DNA from: Cymodocea nodosa
Taxonomy: Eukaryota > Streptophyta > Magnoliopsida > Alismatales > Cymodoceaceae
Assembly: GCA_036874045.1 (NCBI GenBank)
Contig: JAZBRI010000004.1
Span: 5,208,001-5,272,000, forward strand
Direction: 5' to 3'
DNA: 64,000 nt
The translations under genes and the position numbers were made by a program. The notes under the pieces were generated by a model. The model did not search any database, was not told the origin of the DNA, and saw nothing but the letters and a program-made list of their open reading frames with translations. Positions 25,702 to 37,245 of the stretch are shown here, piece by piece (within the stretch, counting starts at the first letter, position 1; each line of letters opens with the position of its first letter).

Positions 25702-28700
25702 ATGGAGATCTTTTGCTGCATCACGGGTTCCCAGGTGCGAGGAATATTTAGATATTTGCTTATTTCATCAAAATAATCGGTTATGGTTTCTTCACAGTTA
25801 ACTTTCGTCGTAATGTTATGATTTGACATAGAAAGCCCTTGCTTGGTAGATCCAAGGGCCGTTCTTTTCCTCTTGTTTTTTTGTTTTGACGAGACTCGCT
25901 AACTTTATTGTGTTTGGTGCTCATATCTTTTTTAACATATTTTATTTTCCCCTACTTTTGCATTCCCCTGTTATTTGAAAAGGTAAATAACTGTTCTGTA
26001 GTGACCGTGGTGGAAAATAGGCAAAAATGTGATTTTATTGAAGTTGCTGGGATGCCTGGTAAGATGTTGGTTTCTTCGTTGAGTCACAGACAGCTTTACC
26101 ATGGAAATGTTTTCGTTCAACTAAAAACAGGCGTTGCATTTGTGATGTTGTTTGCTCTCGGTTTTGTATCATGATTGTTTATTTGCTAGTCTCATAGTCT
26201 AGTGTTTACTTGATTGGTTTCTCGCATATGAAAATATTGCGATGTGTATATGTGATATGGTTTATTATTATGGATGCCTGTTTCTACACATCTCTAAGAA
26301 GGAATATCATATTTGGAATGCCGTAGGCAATGAAAATGGAATGATAACTGAGTTGTGCGTTCGATCTGATACTTGCTATAATATTGAATGCTAGTCTGTG
26401 CCTTGTTTATTTCCTTTTGCGTGGTTCAAGGCTAAATGTTACTCTTTTATGCAGTCCTCGTCCTCATCTATTGCTGGGAAAGGGAAAAGTAATCTTGGTC
26501 ATGCTAAAGTTGCATATGGCTTTAGCCTTTTGAAAGGGAAAGCAACTCATCCCATGGAGGATTATCATGTTGCCAAGTTTGTCCAAACTAAAGGGCAGAA
26601 GCTTGGATTGTTTGCTATATTTGATGGGCATTTGGGAGATAGAGTGCCTGCGTACTTGCAGAAAAACTTATTTCCAAATATCCTGAAGGAGGTATGTTGT
26701 TTAGATTATAATTTGGAATCACCTGGAATGCCCACATAGACTAATACCGTTTAGCTCCATTACAGGAAGAATTTTGTCATAATCCTGGTAGAGCCATTGC
26801 AAAAGCTTATGACAAAACAGACAAGGCAATTCTTTCTCACAGTCCAGATTTGGGTAGAGGTGGATCCACTGCTGTTACAGCTATCGTAATAAATGGTCTT
26901 CATTTGTGGATAGCCAATGTTGGTGATTCTCGTGCTGTTTTAGCAAAAGATGGACAAGTGATACAAATGACAACTGATCATGAGCCTAGTACTGAGCGTG
27001 GAAGCATCGAGAACAGGGGTGGCTTTGTCTCTAATATGCCAGGTTCTTTCAAGCAACCATTCTGAATATACACTTTGAGCTTACGCCTTAAGTTTGAATA
27101 GGTCACTTGACACCATGGTTATTAGTTATTACCATATAAATATTACAAGATTATCTTCAAAGAAGCCTTAGTTCTATGATGATTTATACTTCCCTGCAAC
27201 CCCTATATCATAGCATGCTACTGACTTCTCTTCTATCAGCATTTGTTTTAATGGGAATCTACCACCGATTCTAGTATTTGAGGCTGGTTTGACATTTTGT
27301 TGCTTTACTTGGTTTCTTGAAGGAACATAAAGGTTGACTCCATATTGACAAGATATGGATTATGTGATCAATACTGTTGCCAATTTTGCTCTGTAGTGTA
27401 AATATAGGCTAATATCCTAAACTATACACTGCTGTCTATTAGAATTACTATTGAAGAATACAGATTAGTTTATAATTAAACTAATTTTCTTTGAAAATAT
27501 CACAATTTACATTCATAAGCAATAATCTTCTGATACAGGATGAGATAATAATCCCTTTACAAGTGGATTTTATATACTGGTGTTCAAAATCTATATTATA
27601 TATCCTAACAAAAAAATCTATATTATATATTAAACCAAGATGGAAGTCATAGGCTGGACCAACATTTGATCCAAAAATTTCCTATTTAATAGACTCATCT
27701 AATTTATTAGATAACTATTTATTATTAAGGGTAGAAAAGAAAACTATAACATGGCAAGAGTAAAAGAATGGAAGACGAGGAAGAAGATGGAAGAGAGAAT
27801 TAGTGAAAAAAAAGGAAGAGCATGTGTGGGATGGAAAGAGAAAGATAAGGAAGCGAAGGTAAAGGAGAAGACCTAAAAGAACGTGTGAAAAAGAATGTTT
27901 TATTTGCAAGGGATATTTCACTTGTACTACTTAATATAAGTAGTTTTGCAAACTTTATTTTCAACTTCCTATACAATAAAAGCAAGTTTCACATGAGTAT
28001 TAAAAGGATTAGGGCTTTTGGAGTCTTTCCAAAATCTGGATTATTATCCCCCTAAAAAAGAAATTGCATCGTTCTCAGTACCTTACTCCTAAAATATTTC
28101 TATTTTTTATTTTGGAACTTCTTTTGACGTGTTGGACACTTCTTGTATCTAATTTATTGGAATAATTGAGTTTTCTCTGTATCTTTCCTTTGAAATGCAT
28201 GTATGCTTTTCTCCTGTTATCCATTTTCATCACTTTATGCATTCTTTTTAAGGCACCTAGGTGTCCGTACAAATATTATTATTGTTATTATTATTTTCTA
28301 AGTATATTATATATATATATATATATTTATTTATACATATTTAATAATAATTATGTATAGTTTTAGCTATAGTATTTCCAAAATAACATTGAAATACATA
28401 AATACTCCTAAGATGATATTAAATATGATGTGCAATACTAATATGTATATTTCATTAATATGTATAATTAGATATTTCATGAACTATGTATATTTTAGTA
28501 GTACATCAAAAAATTATATTTAAATTTTTAAAAACTTATATTTAATTATTCGGATCTGTCAAAAGATTCTCTCAATCTTGACAGATCCTCTCAATCAAGA
28601 TAAGGTGAGGTGTGTTGCCAAAGTGTCGCCAATTTGTACCTAGGCGCACGCCCTAAAAAGTATGGTCTATTGTAGCCATCGTCTATTCTTCTTTTTGGAA

Positions 28701-30611
28701 AAACCCTACGGTTCAAGTGTCACCGAAAATGCAGACCACCTCTTTTACTCTAGGTGATAAAAGAGAACATAAATAACTACTTTTATTTAAAGAAGCAGTT
28801 TCTTTTGTCTACTTCTCATTGGAAATTTCTTCCTTTTATTTAAAAGAGCAGTTTGGCTTGTAAACTTGTCACTGGAAATTTCTTCCTTTAGATTGGCTTC
28901 ATCTCATTTGCTTGCCGCTTTCACATAAAGGGTAGGTTGATGACTCTCTTTAAGCCTGGATATCTACCCCAGGTGAAGATATGGTACTCTCTCTTAGCTT
29001 AGTTCTCTCGTAATAAGATTTGACTGCGTGGTTAATATTTTCCAATGGTCGAGTTGCTTGCTGGGTAATGGGACAAAGCTCTAGTTGTTTCTTTCTTTTC
29101 CTTGTGAATCATTCGATCTTTCCCTTGGTACTACATTTTCTCCTTGAACAAGTATAAACATTAATTTCAGGCCTGTGTTGACCTAACCTAGGGTGAAATT
29201 GATGATTGAACGTGTTCTGTTGTCATACGCCTCTTGAAGAATTGATTGACATGGGATGACAGCCAAGATAATGTTAGTTAAATTTTGGATTCTTATAGGT
29301 TGTAGGTTTTCTCCACCTACAAATACCTGCTGGATGAAGTAGTTTTACAACAAAATAAATAAGTATTTTCGCTATTTTCATTTTATAGTTTCTTAAAGAT
29401 CATTATAAATTAGAATGTCAATGCAATGAGTCCATGAGAGTATTTCAACAAATACCAATGCTAGAAAATTACTTGCTTTTAGATAGCAAAACATGGATGA
29501 AAAATGTGGAATTGGCATTGGTGAATAATTTGCAGAATTCTTTTTGACAAAGGGTAAAGTTAATTCTTATTAGATCAGAACAATTTGAAGAATATTTAAG
29601 TTTTCTTTTGGGGGATGGACTTGTTTGATTTTGCGTTTTCCTTTTGCTTATTATTTCTCATGATAAGGAAGAGGAGACAAGGATGATGGTTTAATGTTTT
29701 CTTGATTATGGTAATATTTCTACTGAGATTCATATCCAAGTCTTTGTTCTTAACATTAGAGTAGAAGACCAACTACACTATTTAATGGTGGTAGAATGAT
29801 GGAATAACGTTGTTGATGGATACAGTAAATAATATATCTAGCTTTTTCTATGTTATTAATTTATCACAAAACTACATTTTTTTCCACAGAAATCACAGGA
29901 ACTCGGTATATGCATTATATCATATTATTTTTACATTTTACTACGGACTTAAATAAAACTTAATATACGGGTAATAATGAATAACGAGAAAGCAGAAGTA
30001 TTAAATTTATTAGACAATATCTTGTCATTGGGCGTGATTTGTCATCTAGTAATATTTCTTATTCTGCATATATATATATATTTTAACCTGTAATACCCTT
30101 AATCAGTAGAGACCACTAATTCAACATCCTTTTTGTTTCCTCTCATATAAGGAAGTATCATTATCTGTCGTTGAGAATTTTAACCACTGCAATTTATGGA
30201 CTACATCAGGAGATGTTCCGAGAGTTAATGGACAATTAGCTGTTTCCCGTGCCTTCGGAGATAAGAGTCTCAAGTCACACCTGCGCTCAGATCCTGATAT
30301 AAGATATGAGGAGACAACCGCGAATGTGGAGCTGATGATTCTTGCGAGCGATGGGTTGTGGAAGGTTGGAATCTCACTTCGTGGCCTCGGCCATTACAAT
30401 CGAAACATTTTTGCCTTTCTTGTCGCAGCCATGTCTTCATTTTTACTTAACTGATGTCGTTCCCATGCAGGTCATGAGCAATGAAGAGGCCGTCAAGCTT
30501 GCCCGAGAAACCAGCAACCCTCGAAGGGCAGCTAAGTTGTTGACTGCTGAAGCACTTAAGAGAGAGAGCAAGGATGACATATCTTGCATCGTTATTCGAT
30601 TCAATATGTAA
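25702..30611 (+). CDS. PP2C-type protein phosphatase, 280 aa, five coding exons
   Basis: Exons are 25702-25734, 26455-26691, 26766-27042, 30210-30364 and 30471-30611, all in phase. The first encodes only MEIFCCITGSQ. PP2C motifs follow in order: MEDYHV at 45-50, FDGH at 67-70, GRGGSTA at 120-126, ANVGDSRAV at 140-148, DHEP, GGFVS, GDVPRVNGQLAVSRAFGD, LASDGLWK at 227-234 and DDISCIV at 269-275. The metal-binding acidic residues (D47, D68, D230, D270) are present, so an active Mg/Mn-dependent Ser/Thr phosphatase is expected. Length and the GDVPRVNGQLAVSRAFGD run resemble the short Arabidopsis clade-F PP2Cs linked to stress and immune signalling. Intron 3 is 3.2 kb, AT-rich, and holds a 53-bp tandem duplication and an AT microsatellite. 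The very short first exon was placed by family start and phase, so it is less certain. Confidence 0.92.
28305..28326. repeat. (AT)n microsatellite in PP2C intron 3
   Basis: About ten AT dinucleotides in the large third intron, next to ATT trinucleotide-rich sequence. A similar shorter AT run lies near 30068. Probably neutral. Confidence 0.85.
28781..28887. repeat. 53-bp tandem duplication in PP2C intron 3
   Basis: The block TTTTATTTAAA..AGCAGTTT through TGGAAATTTCTTCCTT occurs at 28781 and again at 28834. The copies differ at several positions. Local duplication without coding content. Confidence 0.8.
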
Positions 30612-32272
30612 CTTGAGATATTCCATTCTGGTTAGAGAAATTAGTTCAAGTTGGACCATGAGAACCGACTGCTATTTGCCAGCGGAGTTGGTGTTGGATA
30701 AATTATCTGAAGATCATTTGTGCTCTGCTAAATAGCAGAAGATGGCTAATCCCAGAGAAATCACTATATGGTCGTCGTCTATCATCGTAAAGTTTTCATC
30801 AGCATTACAAGTTTGCGTGGCTTGATATTTTAGATTATCATGAATGATCACAGCTGTAGTGTGGTAGAAGGATTTCGATGATGGTTGGGGAATTTATATA
30901 TATATTGTATCTTCTACGTCATTAAGTTTTTCACTTTTACAACGATTTATCATTATTATAGTTAAGTGTGCAGAAGGCTGGTTTGCTGTTCCTGTGCATT
31001 TTCCTGGATCTGAATGGGTTGGCCTTGCGTTTGGACTGGCATTGCATAAAATTAAACAAACATTTTAGTGCATATTTTTCCAACTTCCACAAGAATCCTT
31101 TCCACTGTACTACTATTGCTAAGGTGATGTCTGCTACGAATTTCGCTCCACAACACCTACAAATGTCACTTCTTTTATTGACACCAACAGTGAGGTAGCA
31201 CAGATGGTTGTCTTCTTTTTTTCTGAAGTCATTTTCCTGTAATAAGATGACATGAACAAAATTGCAACTTATAATACTTGCATTCTAGGTGTCATGTACT
31301 TTTAGATGATTAACTAACTATACTCAGTATGTATCTTAACCATTTGTGAGATTGCAATAAATAGTTTCAATTTCCAAAAGTAAAGTAAAAATAATGTCAT
31401 TAGATATTCATATTCCAAAGATTTATGTTACAACTATTGATAGATTAGTGCGATCCTAACATAAATCCATTAAGAAGATGCACCTGCAGTAAGTTATCTT
31501 CTGTAACAATTCAACAAGCGAATTGTAAATGGATGAATGTGACTAAATTAAATTGAAAGGTGGCTGGCTGTGTTGAGGAATGTGATGATCAGCAAGGAAG
31601 GAAAATTCAACCATCCAAGGACATGGTTTGGTTAGATTGTGACCAAGGATTATGCTCCAAAGCAATGAACCATCGCGGAGGCCTTTGTGATTTCCATTTG
31701 TTTCTTGAAGAACACAGAATTTGAATTGAAACGTGAAAGTAGTATTTCCAGAAAAAATCTTTGGGTGTGCATATAGAAATGAGTTTTGAATAAAAAATAA
31801 TTTTTCTTGATAAAAGTTGTAAAAGAACACTACACTTCACAATGCAAACTACGACGAAATGGAAAGTGTTCTGCGAATGAACAAGCTTCCTTGCAGTTAT
31901 TTTTGTTCACTAGGCAACATAGCATAACACCAGCAATCATCACAATTCATTACAAGTTAATTTAATTAGACAAAATGAGAATGCTTAAAGCGAAATATTT
32001 ATCAATAATGTCAAGGAAAATACACTATTTCGCAGTCTTAGAGGCATCTATCTCAACTCATCTTTCAGCATCCACGGATATGGAAAAAGTCTTTTAAGGA
32101 ATTGATGAATAAATAATCAATCTAAAACATCTAAAGAAATTTTAATAGATTGCTAAATACATTGTTTTGAGAGGAAACATTGAAGTGATCAGTAACATCA
32201 CCAGTGGTGATTCAGGTAAAATGTTTTGTAAACCATTGAGTAAATAACGAAGATTCATGCCTAGAGAGTACC

Positions 32273-32293
32273 GGGGGGGTGGGGGGGGGGGGG
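32273..32293 (+). repeat. interrupted G tract (G7-T-G13)
   Basis: Seven G, one T and thirteen G on the plus strand, at the left edge of a GC-richer unannotated block that contains two similar GAAGACCAACG[CT]A words about 55-60 bases apart. Confidence 0.85.
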
Positions 32294-33925
32294 AGACAAT
32301 CAATCTTAGTGATGGGAGAAGCGCTGACGACGATCATGAGAAGACCAACGCAAATCTTGGAGAAAGCCGACGATGATTCAGGGGGAAGACCAACGTAGAT
32401 CTTGGCAAGTTTAAGAGCTGGGGGAAATCAATGATCCGGAAGAAACCGACAATGAAAGGGACTGATGCTCGCGGGGGAAGCTCACGACGACCGAAGGAAG
32501 TTGAGGACAAAGGCTGTCGAGGTTCCTGGGCAGGTGTGTCGTAGGCTCAGACGGCGTTGTTGGGGTCCGTCGAAGGGTTTTGTTTGAGCAGACGAAAGGA
32601 GATGATTTTCTCATATGTTATTTTCCTTCATAACCACTCATTTCTCATTATCGTACGAGTGCACAAACTTCTACCAGAGAATGCATTCATGATATCACTT
32701 GAGGAGAGAAATTACCCAGTTGACGTCTAGATTGTCGTCGTCTTTACAAGACCCTTGCCTTTTTATTCCAGTTCTGCTAGATCGTCCAAGGAAGTACAGC
32801 GATTGACTCATGTAATGCAATGGAAGAAGATGAACTGAGCACGAGAGATCAAACAGACAGTGGCAGAAGAAGATTTTTGAAAAAAAAAAAAAAAAGACTA
32901 ACATGCAAGTCTAGTTATTTATCTGTAATTCTCCTTTTATGATAATCACAGGAGGAGGAAGGTTTGGTCCAAGAGTAAACGAAGGAAAGGTAAGGGTGAC
33001 GAACAATGTTTCTTCGAAAGCGTGCGATAAAATTAAAACCACGCAAGGAAGATTGATTATACACGTATAAATCAAGAAATGGTAAAAAGAAGAAGAAGAA
33101 GAGTGATGCACGAGTTGGCCGACACCATGGAATTTCATATTCTTATTAAATCCGGAGCTACGTTGTCATTGCAATTTTATAGAAAATGTCTTTTTTCAAA
33201 CGTATTAAACAATTGTAGTTGTTTTTTCTTTTTTGAGAATGAGAATGTGTTTTATACTTCAAAAAAAAAAAAAAAAAAAAACTCTAACATTGTCTTTATA
33301 ATTTTATATCTTCACAAAATCATACCACTTTCTTATAAAACTAGTTTTCCTAAACTGGTAAATGGAATCAAATTGAACCATTGTAAGTTAGCAAATTCTG
33401 AAATGCTTAACGAAAGTAGAAGAATATTTTTAAATTGGCAAATTTATTTTAATGGTAATAATTTTTTTTATTTATAACTATACATGCTTGATATACATAA
33501 TCTTTTATTTTTAACTGATAAGTAATCTCTTTTCATCACCTATGAATTAAAACAAATTTTAATTAGCAAAGTAAAAAAGAAAAGAAAAAGGTGCGTGCTT
33601 TGATATCATGGCTTTGAACTTCGATCCTCCTGCACTGGGCCCTACTTGGATTCTTCCCTGCGGCGGGACCACCGGCGGCGCCATGCGCGGCCTCGCATGA
33701 CGTTCACGTACCCCTGCTGGGTTTGGTCGCCACCCGCCGGCTTGCCACCGCCGTCCTCCTCTGCCTACCTTCTTCCGCTACTCGTGGTCTCGTACTACCG
33801 CCAGCCCACCACTTCCCCCTCCCTCTGTTTTGAGGTGGGTCCGTTGTTTTTGTATTTATTTTTGGGCAAGCATGTTCTTTTCAACGCCTCTTCTCTTCCT
33901 CTCCTTCTTATACGGGGTTTCGTCC

Positions 33926-33940
33926 GGGGGGGGGGGGGGG
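33926..33940 (+). repeat. 15-base G homopolymer upstream of the LRR gene
   Basis: Fifteen consecutive G about 90 bases after the presumed leader-exon donor, hence probably inside the 5' untranslated intron of the LRR gene. Length may be affected by sequencing error. Confidence 0.85.
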
Positions 33941-34822
33941 AGGCGGTGACCGCAGAGTTTTGCTGGCGTGGTCAATGAGGTGAAGTGGGTTTGTGTTGTT
34001 CTGTCAATTGAGGGTGAAAAATTGAAATCTTGGTGTCATTTGGGAAATGGTCTCTCTCTCTTTTCCCCCTATTTTGTTTGAATCGTGGAATTCTGAGAAG
34101 GTGGTTTTGTTGGGTTCCTCGTGTTTATCTGGGGTTACTCAGGCGAACCTGGAAAATGTTTGATGCTTTGATGTGTAATGCATAGGAATTTATGAAATTC
34201 TAAATTTCTGTTGGGTCTCACTTTTTATACCACAGCTTTGATTTTTTTCCTCTTGATTTCAAACGAGAGTAATCGAAGAAAATAGAATCCTGTGGCTCTG
34301 TTGATTGAACTTTTCCTGTTCTGCATTTGTAGACTATCTGCATGCTTTTTTTAATTTCAGTTTTCTAGACATTGATTCCTGTTTTCCCTCTGACTGACAA
34401 TAATATACAATCTTGTTATCAGATGGGCTGTAAAGGATTCCTCTTGCATATTTAATTAAACTGAAAAGATGCATTTCTACTTGCAGAGATAATTCTCCAA
34501 GGATGGATTCTTTGTCATATCATACTTGTTTCCCTGTCACTCTAGCCGGCTCTGGGTTTTAAACCCTCACACCTTCACTAAGGTGTGGGTTCCATCTTGT
34601 TTACTCGATTGGCGTGCTTGCCATAATGTCAAAGGCTCCCCCATTCGATAATGGTTAATCCTTTGAAAGGTCGTCCTTGTAACTTTCAGATTGCCCTTTG
34701 AGCAAAATCATTTTTCATATAGCTTGTTATCTGTAGGCTAAGGAAAATTTGGTGTTTGCCTGTGATTTGTCATTTGAGTTTTTCTTTTTTGAAAGTCAAG
34801 TGATTGAAGATGTTACTGTGAA

Positions 34823-37245
34823 ATGGAAAAATTTTATTGTTTCTCCTCTCTGCTGGCTAGGAAGAAGAAAAAATTGAAGGTGGTAACTGATCATCCCTTC
34901 TCAATTTTATTTCTTGGAATCTTCTTTTTTCATGATTAGTAATATAGAGGCTTGTTCAATGTTCATGGTTTTTCAGAAGGAACTAGCTTCAAATAGAAGT
35001 CAGGATGATAAAAGTGGAGAATTTCAAGTCAAACCAGCAAAGCCTTTTGAATTTTCTGATAAGAATTCGATCAAGGAAGCAGCATCTAATGTCCAGATTC
35101 CTATGGTAAAGGATAGCCAGGATAATAAAAAAGAATCACTACCATCTGGCAATGAACTTCCTAGGAAACGTGCTATTGAGGTCCAAGGCAGCCATGAAAG
35201 TACTCCTACACATGAACAAAATGCTATAGATTTCAGTCCCTTGGATGGCATAGAGGGAGCTTATGAAGGTAACGACGAGGCTTTATCTACGAGAAGAGAG
35301 TCAGATTTCAATCTTAAAGCACAAGCTGATAGTAAAGATGGTTCGATCTTGTATGAACCAGAAGTAAGTTACAGTTCCTCAAGGATCACAACTAATGGTG
35401 AACCTTGGACTGCAGCTTTTGTTGGTTCTCCCAAGCTTAAACGCTCATGTTCTAATATAGAGACAAGGAGTATTGGCAGGCCGTCATTGTCATCCTCAAA
35501 ATCATTCTCCTACGATGACCTCAGACATTTAGAAGGAAGCAATACTAGGGGAGAAGTCTCCTTTAGAGTTCAGAGCAGCCATTTATCTGCTGTAGGCTCT
35601 TGCAGTGCGAGCCAGGTGCTCCCTTCATGGAGTAGGATGTTATGGTTGAAGTTGTCCCTTTGGAGTCATAGGAATTTGCACAAGTCTTGGGTGTCAAAAC
35701 CAAGGAGGCCTTTCCCTGTAAGTGAAGCCTCGAATCAGAAAGAGGGCTATGCTACTTCTGATGAACCAGATCATTCATCCAACAATCAGCAGCTCTGCGT
35801 GGATGAGAAGAACCAGTGGGTGGCTTTCTTAACGGAAGCATCACCTTTTGATAGAGTAAACGGATGGGTAAACTCTCTGGACAATGTTAGTCCCGGTGAG
35901 GATGCTTGGGACAACGATGATGGATGCCAGACGCAGGTTGGAGAATCATCTCAGATGAACCTTGTTCGGCATGTTCTCCATATTCCAGAAGGGGATGTAC
36001 AGGCAATCAACATCATGAAGTCGTTGAACACCCTCTCATCAGAGGCTCACATTTGTGGCAAGGGCTTAAAGGTCCTTCCTGCTATCTCAGCTTTCTCAAA
36101 TCTTAAGTCTGTCAACCTCTCAAAAAATTTCATAGGTAAAAAAAAAAGGAAAAGAGATTTTGGGTCAAATTTTATCGGATTACACTATCATTAGACTACC
36201 ATTACCTCAATATTGATTGATATTCACAATAAAATTCACCTTGTCATGTGGCATATGTTTCTTGCAGTTCATATCACATCTGGATCGCTACCCAAGAGCC
36301 TCCACACCCTTGATTTGTCTAGGAACAATATTACAACAATTGAGGGACTCCGAGACCTGATTCATTTAAGAGTTTTCAACATCAGCTACAACAGAATTTC
36401 CAAAATCAGCCATGGTGAGAAAGCAACCTACCCATGCTTCTTAATTCTCTTGGTTTTAATCAGGGAGACATGTATGTATGTAATGCTACTGCTACTGCTA
36501 CTGCCAAGAAAGTAATGTTTTTCTCTCATGTTATTTCGTGGTACATTCATTGACATTATCTGGCTTCCTGAACTTAATCATTATGTTATACATTTACACT
36601 TTGGATTTATGCTATCCAACCTAACTTGAGAATCTCTCACGCATCTCTGCGTAGAAATGTAAACATCCAATTCAAAATTAATAAGATTATGAATGAAAAG
36701 ATCTGTCCTTACATGTGCAAATCTTGTTCTTGCTTTTTTTAATGTTTGACTACTCCAATATCCTAGCTCTTCTGCCCTCCTCAGGACTGTCTAACTGCAC
36801 TCTCATCAAAGAGCTTTACCTTGCCGGTAACAAGATCAGCAGTGTGGAAGGGCTCCACAGGCTTTTGAAGCTGAATCTGTTGGATTTAAGCTTTAACAAG
36901 ATAACAATGCCCAAGTCCCTTTGCCAGCTCGCAGTGAATTGTAACTCTTTGATGGCTCTGAACCTGTTGGGCAATCCAATCCAGAGCAACATTGGGGACG
37001 ATCAGCTACGACGGGCAGTCCTTAGTCTCCTTCCGAAGTTGACATACCTTAACAAGCGGCCCATCAAACCACAAAGAGCGACGGGGATGGTAACCAACAG
37101 CTTCGCAAGGGCCGCACTTGGTGATGTTGGATCCCGGAGAGCATTAAGACAGGTCACAGGAAGGATTAGTAAAGGTTCCAGTAGTGGAAGAGGAAGCAGA
37201 AGCGAAAGAACAGGGTATCGTAGATCAAAGAGCAGGCATTATTGA
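34823..37245 (+). CDS. SDS22-like leucine-rich-repeat protein, 607 aa, four coding exons
   Basis: Exons are 34823-34879, 34977-36135, 36268-36414 and 36785-37245. The start MEKFYCFSSLLARKKKKLK was chosen because it fits the Cys/Phe plus basic N-terminus of this plant family and splices in phase. Residues about 20-380 are hydrophilic, Ser/Asn/Glu-rich and probably disordered. From about 395 to 530 there are SDS22-type repeats of about 22 residues (LHTLDLSRNNITTIEGL, LRVFNISYNRISKI, IKELYLAGNKISSVEGL, LNLLDLSFNKIT), capped by LNLLGNP..LLPKLTYLNKRPI. The tail is basic and Arg/Ser-rich. Similar plant proteins are annotated as outer arm dynein light chain 1-like, although angiosperms have no flagellar dynein, so that name says little about function. 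A scaffold or phosphatase-regulatory role is possible but unproven. Confidence 0.88.

Larger units (their letters stand above)
30612..34822. other. intergenic region, PP2C to LRR gene
   Basis: This holds the PP2C 3' untranslated region, AT-rich filler, a GC-richer block at about 32270-32600 headed by an interrupted G tract, and, from 33600 to 33840, a GC-rich block likely to be the leader exon of the LRR gene. That block ends in a GT donor word at 33835. I see no supported gene. Confidence 0.55.

Noticed and set aside
31543..31840. Overlapping minus-strand frames 3' of the PP2C gene
   Set aside because: Looked briefly protein-like but matched no family I know and has no promoter or exon partners.
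33646..33978. 110-codon frame before the LRR gene
   Set aside because: It crosses a donor word and a G homopolymer, has low-complexity Pro/Ser content and no family likeness; treated as leader sequence.
35924..36106. 60-codon frame inside LRR exon 2
   Set aside because: Alternate frame of a verified coding exon.
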